Source of the DNA: Sorghum bicolor
Lineage: Eukaryota > Streptophyta > Magnoliopsida > Poales > Poaceae
DNA length: 64,000 nucleotides
Assembly (NCBI RefSeq): GCF_000003195.3
Contig: NC_012873.2
Location: forward strand, 49,013,166-49,077,165
Reading direction: 5' to 3'
The position numbers and the translations under genes were made by a program. Of the stretch, positions 21,971 to 33,322 are shown piece by piece; the stretch's first letter is position 1; every line of letters begins with the position of its first letter. The notes beneath the pieces are model-generated. The model did no database searches. It saw only the letters and a list, made by a program, of their open reading frames with translations, and was not told the origin of the DNA.

Positions 21971-23507
21971 TTTGCTTAGTGTGTTTAATAAATAAATAAA
22001 GTGGCTATGCTAAACTGGATTCTAATAAATAAAACTCTAGCATGGATATGATGAATAGTTGCTCTGCCTAATTTTTAAATTTTAAAGTTCTCTCTCAAGT
22101 TTAGACATAACTGTTATAATTTAAAGCTTGCTCTAAACCTAAACTTGTGGGATGAAAACTTGATCTGAAGTCTAAGTTGTTAATGGATACGATATGGGAA
22201 GGTTGAGCTACTGTTTATCTGTTCCTAGAGATGCTAGAATTCTGGAGAATTTTACCTTTAAAAATCATTAAAATATCACATAATGAGTTCCTGTATGATG
22301 AGAGTTTAAATTCCTACCACAGCCATATATACATGCTTGCTAGACTTTGAGCCACACATTTACTATTTACTACTTATGAGCATTGAGTGTGGTCAAGCTG
22401 TGTAGACCCTTAGGAGCTTGTCATGTGGTTAAATCAAGATTCACTTGCATATTCACTCATATATGCTACTTCTACTCCGGAAGTACCATCCACATATATC
22501 CACCTATTTCCATCTCCAGAACCACCCAAAAATATTCTACTCCTAATCTTGGAGAGAATAGCCAAAAAAATTTCTGTTTTTCCCTTGTGAAATAAATGCT
22601 CAAGTTATCTTGTTACTACCATTTGCTATATTATCTCAAGAGATGAGTGCTCTAAAAAAAAGAGAAAAAGAAAAAAAATACGAGAAAATAAAAAGGGGCA
22701 AGTGCCCGGAACCTCGAAAGAAAAGAAAAAAGTGAGACGAGAGATAAAAATGGACAAGTGTCTGACAGTAGAATTAGGGGTACAAGATACCCACCTGAGA
22801 GGAAAGAAAAAAAGAAGAGCATCTCATTGTCCACAAAAAGTTTCGAAAGAGCAAGAAAGGTATGTATCCCCTCAAAAGAGCAAAAGTAGAATTAGACTTT
22901 CACCATTATTATCACCATTATCACCATATACCATTCATTCACCACACATGCATATCTTGATTAAACTTATTGACTTGTTTCTTTGGATCCATGGTTTGAC
23001 TATGCAATAAATGTCTTGTAAGTATGTATATTTTATCTCCCACCCATGAGCTCCAGATATTAAAACCTTATTAGAGTAGGATGAGAGAGAAGGCAATGTC
23101 ACTATGCCTCATACCAAAAATACTACATACTTTGAGAGAAGGCATATACCATCACTGCCTTGGTAAGGATCCAGAAATACCACAAAAGAGAGATCTAAGA
23201 AAGTCATACAAGGAATCTCTGAGTTTTATTTGAAAATCTGCAAAAACTCTAGAGTTATAGCTGATCAAGAATAAGAGACATGGCACTTCATTAGACTGTT
23301 CTATCTTTTAACTACTCAAGACAGAAGTGACGGTTACAAGTCCCATGGAGAAAGGTAAAATGAATAAGTTTTAAGTCTTGACAGTTTACTCTAACTCAGA
23401 TATGAGACCTTATTTAGAAGCATGTGTACCGTCAACTTTTAAAAGATATTGCAACAACTTCTGATCCATTGTTGAGTCTATCCTTGCTCAGGGACGAGCA
23501 AGAGGTA
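21295..23507 (+). other. Non-coding 3' internal region of the Athila-like element, with (TA)n
   Basis: There is no reading frame of note. In autonomous relatives reverse transcriptase and integrase would lie here. A (TA)n microsatellite of about 57 bases sits at 21912-21968. The stretch 22640-22880 is purine-rich with AGAAAAAG-like words. Text such as CAACTTGGGGGAGAGCACCCCC (near 21788) gives an additional internal polypurine-like tract. Confidence 0.75.
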
Positions 23508-23521
23508 AGCTTGGGGGAGTT
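23508..23521 (+). other. Polypurine tract of the Athila-like element
   Basis: AAGCTTGGGGGAGTTTG sits directly before the 3' LTR start TGTTGACAG at 23522. This is the usual position and composition of the plus-strand primer of LTR retrotransposons. Confidence 0.85.
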
Positions 23522-25185
23522 TGTTGACAGTCCATAAGTATCAAATTTAATTATCAAATAAACAAAGAAAAGGATATAAATGAAATAAACATCTAGACTT
23601 ACGGTTTCATGTGACAGAATTCCACGAGTTTTGGTGTTTGTCTATTTCTGCAGGGGGTTATCAGGAAATACGAAAGAAAGGCCCACACGTCGGAATTACA
23701 TAGAGATATCAACGTGCCGCGCAATTATCTTACATCTAGAAGACTCCAGAAGCCACGGGAAGGAAGCGGAGGCCGAACAGGGCCAGGCACTGGGCGCCCG
23801 CCCAGTTGACCTGGGCGCCCACCCCCTCTTTGAGTTGGATCAGGACTCTCTTTCGGTACTAATCTCCACCGACCTAAAGGATCAAGGATAACCGTTCAAT
23901 CAATGTTGGTTTGATCCAACGGCCCATATTCACTTGAAGGGACTATAAAACCAGACCCCCTGGCCCCTGGAGGAGAGAGCCTCTCAACCCTAATTCATTG
24001 TTCCTCAAGGGAGAAGAAGCCTCTGATCAAGCCTAGAGCCACCACATCAATTAGACATCTAGATTAGCATAGCTACATAGGATTAGAACTAGAAGGAGTC
24101 AATCATCGATTGGTTTCCGGATCTGTCAAGAGGATTCTTGGTAATTCTCTAATTGTGCTTCTAATTGTTCTTCTAATCATCTTTGTTCTTCAATATTATG
24201 AATATGACTTTGTTCTACTTCAATATATTGCTTATGACATTGCTCTACTTGTTTATATTCAAGATTATATTGTTCTTAGCTTATCATAGTTATATACTTG
24301 GCTTAGTTAGATTGGATCTATATACATGTTTAGGATCATATAGTGCTTATCCATCGGATCCATAGGTAAATGATAGATATTGTGTAGGCGTGGTGCTTAT
24401 ACCGTATTTATCTGCGATTGTACCCAATATGCCAGATCGTGGGGTAGTTCGTGATAGTGACAACTTCATTGATTCTTATATAGTCCCCCTCTCGTGTATT
24501 GGGCTGGCTGAGCAACATTATTACAGAGGAGTGATTGCTATGTTTCTCATTGACCTTGATAATATCACTATGCATGGGCGTAGTCTTGTCTCGCAATGAT
24601 TGCTAAGCATGCTTGCACTAACTATGATAATGCTAGACTGTATAGTTGAGAATAACTTAGGGAATATTCTTGTAGTTCGTTCTAATACCATGCTAATGAC
24701 TTTCTAGAATATCTAATTGAGGTGCTTATCATGTTTATTATGTGGCTAGTTATGCTGATCAGATTAATTATCTTTATCACTATTCATTACTTCATATATC
24801 TTTTATGTCACACTTACCCCTGTATGAAAGAATTAGATACAATGTTCTCAATTATACATGCAATGATAGATACTCAATCTCATATTCTATTCCATAATCA
24901 ATATTGATGATTGTTAATCCCTTCCCAGTGGTAAAAATATAAATAACGATACCTGGAATACTTCCCGGTTAAAATGCTACATCGGTATTAATCTGTGCGC
25001 TTGCAGATCCCATTCATTATTTATTTAGAAGAGCAATTGCATATTTCAATACCGCGTCTCTCATGTCATGCTGGGGATGACAACTTAGCTTAAGTGGTAT
25101 GAGGGATAGGATTGGCATTTTGGCACTGTTACTAGAATTAGAAAACTAAGTCTACTTTTGGTAATGATGTTAAGAATACCCAACA
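23522..25185 (+). repeat. 3' LTR of the Athila-like element (1664 bp)
   Basis: Starts TGTTGACAGTCCATAAG and ends AGAATACCCAACA, then the target duplication TTGGC. It contains the same ACTATAAAACC promoter-like tract (near 23941) as the 5' copy. A few short indels distinguish the copies, for example CTATGCATGGGCG near 24568, which is shortened in the 5' LTR. Confidence 0.92.
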
Positions 25186-26383
25186 TTGGCCACAACACCC
25201 CACTATATGCATTCACACTGGATGCGTCATAGTTCACACCGGACGTGTCTGGTGTTGGCCAGGACACCGTCCGGTGCTTTCAACCATTTGAAAAGTACCT
25301 GTTGCCACCAACAAGTGTCACACTAAAACCTCAGCACCGGACTCACTACTTGATCACACCGAACGTGTCCGGTCCATACCGGACGCGTGCGCAGAGAGCT
25401 CCACAAAAGAGCAGCAGCACCGGATGCACATACCGGACGCGTCCGGTCCAAACTGGATGCGTCTGGTCCACACCCGACGCGTGCACAGAGAGCCTTGCAA
25501 ACTGAGTTAGCACTTGACGCTCACACCGGACGCGTCCGGTCTCACATCGGACGCGTCCGGTCCAGCACCGGATGCGTTCGGTGCATACCAGATGCTTACT
25601 CAGAAACTTCCAGCGACAATGTCCTCTCCGGACGCGCTACACCGGACACTCAGGGTGCACTGTTCCTGCGTCTGGTGCCTCAGAGGAAGCTGATTTTCAC
25701 CGTAACTATCTTCAACTTCTTCCCTTGCTTCCATGTGCCAACACCAAAGTGTCACAACACTTGTGCATGTGTGTTAGCAATTTTCATAAACATTTTCATG
25801 GGTTAATTGATTAGTTCACTAGGTCCTAATGCATATGCAAGGAATCCAATCACCTAGTGGCACTTAGATAACTGTTTTTACAACAAGATCACCCCTCTTA
25901 ATAGTACGACTATCTATCCTAACTGTGATCACACCCTCTATGGTGTCTTGATCACTAAAACCAAAACTCTAAGCAATACATTTGCCTTGATCCCATAGGG
26001 TTTTGTTTTTCTCTTTCTTCTTTTCAAAGTTGAGCACTTGATCATCTTGTGGTCGTCACCGTCATCACTATGATCATCACTTGCTCCATCACTTGGCATG
26101 TACTAACCTTATTAAGTCTACACACTTAGTATTCAGGTTAGTATTAGGTTTTCATCAATTATCCAAAACCACACTAGGGCTTTGACATGGCCAGACGCAA
26201 CTCACCCGACCCATCACTATTTTCAATCAGTCATGCCAGCAGCCTCATGCGCACCCCCGCTCGCGTTCTACCAAGCCCCCACCACTGGTGACGCACTTGA
26301 GTCTTTGCTGGAGCATCGCCGCACCCCCATCCGCACGTGGCCAGCTCTATGTGAGCTACCCTCGATTAGTCCATCACTCCTGC

Positions 26384-26512
26384 TTGATCTCCACATCTTG
26401 TTTCCTTGCGTGAAACTCTGAGAAGTTGGATCAAGCCTCAAGGTGTCTCGTAATGGGCCAAATCTTCTGGCCCAAGTCTAGCCGTAAGGGTATAGGGGTT
26501 TATACCCCCACA
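26384..26512 (-). repeat. Truncated 3' LTR of the Tat-like element
   Basis: This segment matches 37147-37275 closely, sharing TTCCTTGCGTGAAACTC, TAATGGGCCAAATCT and GGGGTTTATACCCCCACA. Similarity ends abruptly at about 26384, whereas the other LTR continues for a further 330 bases. The sequence just left of it (26191-26383) belongs to the fragment that begins at 6464, so a deletion or rearrangement joined them. Confidence 0.85.
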
Positions 26513-27675
26513 GCTAGTCCCCGAGCTCCATGTATTATGATGTAACACACCGTCTTGAGCTTCTTCGACCAATAAGGCTTGACGTCTTCGACCAGCAAGA
26601 GAGTCGCCCAAACAGCTACAACGGTGTTTTAACAACTCAAAGACAGTTGATCAACATCGACACCGAAGAAGCAGGTTGTTTGAATAATACATGGTGCTCT
26701 TAAACAAAAAAGATTTCTTTTCTGGTGAAGTGTGTCCACTTTACATTTTTGATAAGTAAAAACTTTACAAAAAGCAAGCAAATTCACCGCAAGGTGAAGT
26801 GTGCCCACTTAGTCCCCAATCCTGGTAGTAGGTGACATAGGCACGTGGTGCCAAGGTCTAAAAAGAAAAGTCCACGTAGAAATTTTGATGTTGAGATGCA
26901 TCGCCACATGCATCGTACCGATGTAGTCCCCGAGCTTACTGGAAGGCGAAGTATGAGCCTTGTAGCAAGGTCTAAAAAATTAAAATTATCCCGTACAATT
27001 GAATGCATAGTCAACTCGCAAGTAAACAACACCAATCCTTTGCTTCAAAAGCAGACTAATCAACCAGCCCCTGAGCATACCGTGCTCGGTAATCGCTACA
27101 GCTCCTAGGCTTAATTAGGCAGACTAGTCGGCCAGTCCCCGAGCATACCGTGCTCGGTGGTCGGTACAGTCCCCAGGCTTAATTGGGCAAACTGGTCGGC
27201 CAGTCCTCGAGAATACCGTGCTCGGTGGTCGGTACAGTCCTTAGCTTTTTGGATGAATCCAAACAGACTTCTTAACCTCAATAAATCACTTATTTCAATT
27301 TTGAAAACATCATATCCCTTCATTAATTGGTGACATGACGAGGCGTCCGACCATCTTGTCAGTTCGGCGCATGAAAAGGGATGCCATCTGACAGTAGTGT
27401 CGTTCATCACACGGACCGAAAAAAGGAAAACCATTAATCATTAAAGAATCTGCCAAATTTACTGCAATAGAAATTGAAAACCGAAACGCCATTTCTGCCG
27501 CATAAACCGCACATTTCCCTAGGAGTCGGGAAGTGGAGGAGGTGTTTCCTATGTTATAAAGGGCCGAAAGGAGTAAAGGTAAAACTTCACCGAGAAGTTG
27601 CCTTGTAGCCTCTCGCCTTCGTCTTCCTTGCTCGCTCCAAGTGTGCTAGATCCAGTTTGAGCTTTCTTGAGCGCA
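26513..27675 (-). other. Polypurine tract, tandem repeats and leader of the antisense ORF
   Basis: The tract GCTAGTCCCCGAGCTCC (minus strand GGAGCTCGGGGACTAGC) abuts the LTR and is the likely polypurine primer. From about 27048 to 27243 a unit of about 68 bases is repeated nearly three times, each with GAGCATACCGTGCTCGG and GGTCGGTACAGTCC; in the third copy GAGAATACC replaces GAGCATACC. A TATAAAG box at about 27555 lies 120 bases before the plus-strand ATG at 27676 and could drive the antisense ORF. Confidence 0.7.
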
Positions 27676-30600
27676 ATGGCCAAGAGCGACTCAGAAAAGA
27701 GGGCCAAGATGATGGCGAAGGAGTGGAAGAAGTCCCGGTGCACTCTCAACTCCCTCAAAGACCTCGTCGAGATGGGATTGCTGCACAACCAAGAGCTTGG
27801 TGGCTGGAGGGCGCCGGAGGGAGAAAGCTATCCTGACCCCCGAGCTAGTGAGATCGTAGTTTTTGAGGATTTCTTTTAGAGGGGATTTGGGGTGCCGGTG
27901 CATCCATTTCTTTAGGGTCTTCTTCTCTACTATGAGATTGGGATTTACAATCTGCACCCAAACTCAATTCTCCTTGTCGCGACTTTCATTCATCTTTGCG
28001 AAGCCTTCGTCGGTATCAAACCGCATTTTGATTTGTTTCGGTACCTATTTTGTTTGAGGAGGAAGGGAGCAGTTGGAAGCTCTAAGATTGCTAGTGGAGT
28101 ATACCTCAATCTGCACAACGGGATGAAAAACCGCTATCTCAGATGCCCCTAGAACAAATCCCTTACTGAATGGTATAGGAGGTGGTTCTATATTCAAGAA
28201 GAACCAGGGAGCGCCACGTTCTGCGACGTTGGCTACATTCCAGAGAACAGAGCCAGTTGGACAGACCGACCAGAGTATGCTATCAGGTGGAAGAGCTGAT
28301 GAACCTGATCGAGTGGTCTCGTTTGGACGGTCAAGGCGTGGTCGGCAACTTCCTCAGGCGACGAGTGCTGCCATGCCAGAGGAGAGTCCACACAGCCTAT
28401 GAGTACCAGGGGAGCCAAGACTCGACTAGGATGCACAAAGACAACCTGGAGAAGCTGGAAGTTCAGCGACAGATCAACGAACTATTCAATCTTGCTGACA
28501 GCAGCTTTGTACGCAGCAACAACTGGATGCATGCATACAAACTGGGTCGACCAGCTCCGAAGGTAAGGAATTACTCATCCTGTAATTTTGCAAATTGTTG
28601 TTCTCTCACTCTAAAATCTTATTGTTGTCGCCTTGCAGTTCGGAGACATTGACCGAGCAACAGTGTATGTATCACTGGCGCCCGGTATGGAGCACCCGGC
28701 GGGGGTGGACCCGCCGATGGACAACGCTGCTCGGTGTTACCGATACACCAGCAGCGAGGAGGATGATAGTCGACCGGCACCGACAATCGATGATAGGGTC
28801 ACCGGTAAGAGACCAATGGCCAGAGAGCCATCTCGAGCAGGAGCAGCGCCGGCTGGATCGTTGCAAGGACCCTCAACCGAGCAAGGCTCGGCTTCGGGGG
28901 CCCGGGCGCCGAAGCGTCAACGACTGCTCTGAGTCATTGATGATGATGATGAGGAAGAGGAGGCGGCCCCGACCCTAGTCTACAAGCCACGAAGCCGCTC
29001 GGAGGTGGTCCTAGCAGAGGGTGGACGGGTCACCGAAGATCCGCCCACTCCACACGCCCCTGCTGAGCAGGCGCGCCCGGGCAAGGCAGAAACACAGCGA
29101 CGGTGGCTGGTTGCGCCAGGCGGAGAGTCTTCTCTACGTCGCACAGGAGTTCCAATCTATAAGTAAAGGGAAAAACAACTATGTTTTTTATGATGTTAGA
29201 ATTCCAGTATTTTATGATTTGATGGAATTTGCAGTGTTGCCTTGGATGTTGACCCCAGCACCGCTTTGGGCTCGAGCTGTTTGAGCCGACCACCATGGGG
29301 CAAACCACCGCAGGCCAACCTGCCCCAAAGCAGCCTACTACTCAGCCTGTGACTGCCCCCACCGTTTAAGGAGTTGCTGCGAACACTCCGACTCGGGAGG
29401 AGACCGATGCGGCTGTCCCGACCAGGGAGGAGGGCGCCGCGACTACTCCCCCCCCCGAGCAGTGGATCAGGAGAGGAAATCATAGCTCCATCCCCTATTC
29501 GGGTGGAAGAGCCGCCCGTCGAAGCCAGAGCGCCGGAGGGCACACCCGACCTTGGGAAAAGGCCGATGACGTCCTCACCTATGGTGGGGAGAAGCATCCA
29601 GGACGAGGAGACCCAAGCGATCTCCAACGACAAAGTGGAGGAGATCCAGGGGTGCCCCCACAATGGGCGCTAACATATTTATGTCTGCCACCAGCGTGGG
29701 GACCACTGGGCTAGCCATGAGGAGATCGTCGAAGTCGAGGAGGTGGAGAGAGTAGAACGAGCCGCCAAGCGGCTTGTCAATGAAGTTAGGGTAAATGCCC
29801 TTCCAAAAAAATATACAGTTTCATCGCAACTTTGTCATATGTTTATATGTGTTTGTAATCTGCAGGATGCAATGAAAACGGCAAAATATTATAAAAGATG
29901 TTTCGACCGAATTGAAGGGATTGTGGCCGAGAACAAGGCCCTGACATCGGAGGTGGACCGCCTTCGGCTAGACGCCGAGAAGGAGGCCAAGGAGAGGGCT
30001 GCTCAAGAGGAGCGAATGTTGGACCTGTCTCAGCGACTACCCAAAAAGGATCACGAAAGAAAGAGTAAGGCTGGGTGTTGGCACCAACTGTGATGCGCGG
30101 TGTGGTTGGGTCTTTTGGTATAACATTTGCTGTTGCAGGTCTAGAGGAAGAAAAGGAGCGCCTCCGGAAGGACAAGAACCAGTTCGACCAGGAGCGCGCT
30201 CGCATGCTAGAGAGCGAGCAGAAGGTCGGAGAATAGCTTAAGATGAGGAACCAGGAGCTAACTGGTAGGATCAAGTTTGTCAAGATGAGTGAAAACTCTT
30301 TTATTTTGGTAGCCTGATATTGACTTCGCTTGTTTTAACCTTGTCATAGTGCTCAAAGCTAACACGAAGAAGCATCTTGAGGACCTAGTGAAAGATCGGG
30401 ACTTAGGGAAGAGCAGGTGTCTCCAAATCTAGAATGGAGTGGCCCCGGTGCTCGATCTCATTAGTTTGGAGCTCCCCGAAGACTAGTCCCGTGTACAGAG
30501 GCAAAGCCCGATGGAAAAAGCGCAGCATGCATGGGGTTGGCTTCAGCAGTTCGTCAAGGACGCTGGGGAGTACGTCGGGGCCCATATCTTGAGTATGGTA

Positions 30601-30926
30601 CGTGCTCACTACCCCCTGATTGACCTATCCTGCCTGGAGGGAGGGTACCCCAAGGAGGTTGGTCCAAGGAGGCAGATGACCTTCGTGTCAGTCTGCTGGA
30701 CTTGTCGTCGACGGTGATCGGTGACATCAACCTCTGCGGGACGTCTACTCCCCCTAACCAACCAAGTTCAGAGAGGCCGAATAGGGAGTGGTTGGAGGCG
30801 TCTGCTGTAGGGGATGGGCAATCAACACCTGTGGTCTCGACTAGCCAGGCACCGGTGGCCCTGACCTCTTCAACGGCACCGGAGGCCCGTGTCGGCGAGC
30901 AACCCAAGCAGCAAGCCCTAGTTTAG
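27676..30926 (+). pseudogene. Opposite-strand extra ORF (putative gypsy-type transposon protein), intron-bearing
   Basis: The frame starts ATGGCCAAGAGCGAC at 27676 (MAKSDSEKRAKM) and shows the conserved blocks GGWRAPEGESYPDP, GFGVPVHPFL, LLYYEIGIYNLHPNSIL, FIHLCEAFVGI, EEPGSATFCDVGYIP and QVEELMNLIEWSRLDG. These belong to the plant family annotated in Pfam as 'Putative gypsy type transposon' (PF04195). At least two stops and a frameshift (near 28280) break it. Four introns with GT…AG ends can be drawn: about 28563-28638, 29791-29865, 30065-30138 and 30289-30349. The C-terminal exons encode a charged coiled coil (AENKALTSEVDRLRLDAEKEA). AATAAA-like AATAAAGC follows at about 30990. Its role in the element is not known. 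Confidence 0.8.
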
Positions 30927-31223
30927 TTTGTAGGTTTAGACTAGGAACCGCCCAGAGAGGCTTTTATTGTAAACTTTGCTTGGAATGTTTATAATAAAGC
31001 TTAGATTTGTAAACCATGGTTTTTAGCGCTGTGAATGACTTATGAGAGTGATGTATCACTGAATGGAGGTTGTCGAGCACTCTGTTTGATTTCATTGCTT
31101 AGTATGCCGGGAACAGAGAAAGTCGTTCTTGTCAAATGTTCTGTATATAAAAAGTTACAGAGCAAAAAAACCAAAACTTGTTATTATTCATAAGGAAAAA
31201 GATACAAGTAAAGTGTACTGCAT

Positions 31224-31967
31224 CTAGGGGTAGAACCGCCGTAGTTTATCTATGTGCCAAGAGTTAGGCAGACTTGTTCCATCTGGATAGGCCAATCTGT
31301 AGGAAGTAGGCCGTGTGACCTCCACGACCACGAAAGGACCTTCCCATGGGGTGGACAGTTTATGCATCCCTTCCTGACTTGTTTTCCACTTGAGTACCAG
31401 ATCATCGACCATGAAAGAACGCTCTTTGATGTACCTATTATAATATCGTCGCATAGCTTCGAGGTACTTTGCTATATGGACGCAGGAATCTAACTGTTTT
31501 TCCTCTGTGCAATTGATTTCAAGTTCTCCAGCATGGTCTGCTGAAGATTGATCGAAATGTTTGACTCTTGGAGATCCGAATGTTATGTTAGTAGGGAGGA
31601 CTGCCTCAGCCCCATATATCATGAAGTAGGGAGACATGCCGGTACTCCGACTAGGCTGTGTCCAGAGACCCCAGACCATGGCTGGTAACTCTTTCATCCA
31701 CCTACCTGTTCCTTTGTTGTTTTCCTTGTACAATCTCTTCTTTAAGGCGTCTATGATCATGCCATTAGGTCGCTCGACTTGTCTGTTTGCTCGAGGATGA
31801 GCTACCGACACGTACTTTATGACTATGCCTCTCTTATCGTAGAAGTCCCAGAATGTAGTGCCGGTGAACTGAGTACCTAAATTGGTGATTATGCTGTTAG
31901 GAATCCCAAATCGGTGTATGATCTGATTGAGGAATTCTACTGCCTTTTCTAAAGTTGCTTTGACCAA
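31224..31967 (-). pseudogene. Tat-like gypsy integrase, C-terminal two thirds
   Basis: The frame contains IIHRFGIPNSIITNLGTQF, VSVAHPRANRQVERPNGMI, YGAEAVLPT and the terminal block WEGPFVVVEVTRPTSYRL…WHIDKLRRFYP. The second catalytic Asp (D-N-G in relatives) is Asn-Leu-Gly here, while the Glu (QVERPNG) is kept. The N-terminal HHCC zinc module and the first Asp are missing because of the deletion that joins it to RNase H. It cannot be active. It converges tail to tail with the plus-strand ORF ending at 30926. Confidence 0.88.
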
Positions 31968-32196
31968 TGGATTCGTACTCGGCCACGTTGTGAGACGCGG
32001 GGAAAAGGATTCTAAGGACGTAACGTAGTTTGTCCTTGTTTGGTGAAACGAAAAGGATCCCTACGCTGGCACCATTGATATTCAAGGACCCATCAAAAAA
32101 CATTAACCAGTGGTCGGAGATATCCGGGGTAGACGGTGCGTTGAGGTCTGTCCATTCTGCGATGAAATCTGCCAGGGCTTGAGACTTAACGGTCAT
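31897..32196 (-). pseudogene. Gypsy RNase H fragment
   Basis: The text SQALADFIAEWT, HWLMFFDGSLNINGASVG and PASHNVAEYE marks the start of a Tat-type RNase H, with the first catalytic Asp (FFDGS) and Glu (AEYE) in view. After SHNVAEYE it runs straight into sequence overlapping the integrase region at 31950-31967. The remainder of RNase H and the integrase N-terminus have been deleted. Confidence 0.8.
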
Positions 32197-32559
32197 ACGA
32201 CTCTAGAAATCCATCGAAAAGGAGCATAGCTCCATAGCCCATTTTACAATTCTGCCATTGGCGTCCTTGTTGCGTAGGATATCCCCCAATGGGAAACTTG
32301 TAGTTACTATGATTCAGTGGCCATCGAAATAATGTTTCAACTTCCTGGAAGTGATTAGGATAGCGTAGATTAACTTCTGTATCTAGGGGTACCTGGTCTT
32401 GGACTCATTTAGAATTTTGCTTATGAAGTATAATGGTCGCAGGACTTTGTAGACGTGGCCTGGTTCGTCTCGTTCTACTACAAGCACCGTAGAAATGACT
32501 CGATCAGTTGCAGCAATGTAGAGGAGTAGGTCCTCGTTAGGTTGAGGCGCAGTAAGGAC

Positions 32560-33322
32560 TAGGGGGAAGTGAGGAAAACTTTGAGCTACGTGAATGCAGC
32601 GTCGGCTTCCTCTGTCCAGGCGAATTTTTCGGATGCTTTAAGTAGTTTGAAGAAGGGAAGCCCTCTCCTAGTCGAGATATGAATAGGCTAAGAGCAGCCA
32701 TGCATCCTGTGAGTTTCTGTATGTCCTTTACGTTTTTGGGTGGTCACATATCGAGCACTGCCCTAACTTTCGAGGGGTTTGGGCGTATGCCGTCGCGACT
32801 GACGACGTTACCGAGTAGTATTCTGGAAGGGACCCCAAAGATGCATTTTTTAGGGTTAAGCTTCCACTTATATCTATTTAGCGCTTTAAAGGTTCAGTCG
32901 AGGTTGTTGATCAGAGTGCTGGCATCTGTGGTTTTGACGACAACGTCATCGACATGAGCTTTGACAAGGTCGTCGCGTATTTCATCGTGGAGGCACTGCT
33001 GAATGGCGCGTTTATAAGTAGCTCCAGAATTTTTTTGTCCAAAGGACATGGTCGTGTAGCAGTATGCCCCAAATGGAGTAATGCAAGAGGTTTTAATCTA
33101 GTTGTCCTCTTTTAATGAGATATGGTGATAACCAGAGTAGCAGTCAAGAAAAGAGAGTAATTTGCATCCGGCCGTTGAATCGACGACCTCGTCTATGCGA
33201 GGGAGACCGAAAGGATCTTTAGGACAGTGTTTATTGAGATCGGTGTAGTCAACGCACATTCTCCATTCATTGTTCTTTTTCCTTACAATGACCGGATTGG
33301 CCAGCCAATTGGGATGATACAC
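32560..33322 (-). pseudogene. Gypsy reverse transcriptase, stop-interrupted
   Basis: The 75-codon open part reads WLANPVIVRKKNNEWRMCVDYTDLN, CPKDPFGLPRID and LSFLDCYSGYHHISL (first catalytic Asp). One TAG near 33099 follows. Continuing in the same frame gives SCITPFGAYCYTTMSFG and then KAHVDDVVVKT, where the two catalytic aspartates remain in an H-V-D-D context (usually Y-V-D-D). Another stop lies near 32895, after which LNPKKCIFGV and FTGCMAAL-like text can still be read. It is recognisable but dead. Confidence 0.85.

Larger units (their letters stand above)
16832..25185 (+). mobile_element. Athila-like gypsy element with gag-protease only, nested in the copia LTR
   Basis: The element is 8354 bp, flanked by perfect TTGGC (16827-16831 and 25186-25190). 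Both LTRs begin TGTTGAC and end CCCAACA. A perfect 18-base tRNA-Asp-type primer site and a polypurine tract lie at the expected positions. The internal region holds one gag-protease frame (18647-21294) and then about 2.2 kb without coding content. No reverse transcriptase, RNase H or integrase motif is present, so the element depends on others to move. It is younger than the copia it interrupts. Confidence 0.92.
7542..26185 (-). mobile_element. Copia LTR retrotransposon (Maximus/SIRE-like), with nested insertion
   Basis: Both LTRs begin TGAAAGG on the plus strand and end near …GGGCTTTCA/GGGCTTTGA. The flanking 5-bp direct repeat CATGG (7537-7541 and 26186-26190) is perfect, so both element boundaries are certain. 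Coding order on the minus strand is gag, protease, integrase, reverse transcriptase, RNase H, the order that defines Ty1/copia. Long LTRs (about 1.9 kb), the extended gag with two zinc knuckles, and a long 3' spacer suit the Maximus/SIRE group. Without the nested 16832-25185 element and its duplicated 5 bases it is about 10.3 kb. It carries a few stops, frameshifts and one key deletion, so it is not autonomous. Confidence 0.93.

Noticed and set aside
27111..27957. Minus-strand frames opposite the antisense ORF start as genes
   Set aside because: They cross the tandem repeats and oppose a frame with clear family motifs; they are shadows.
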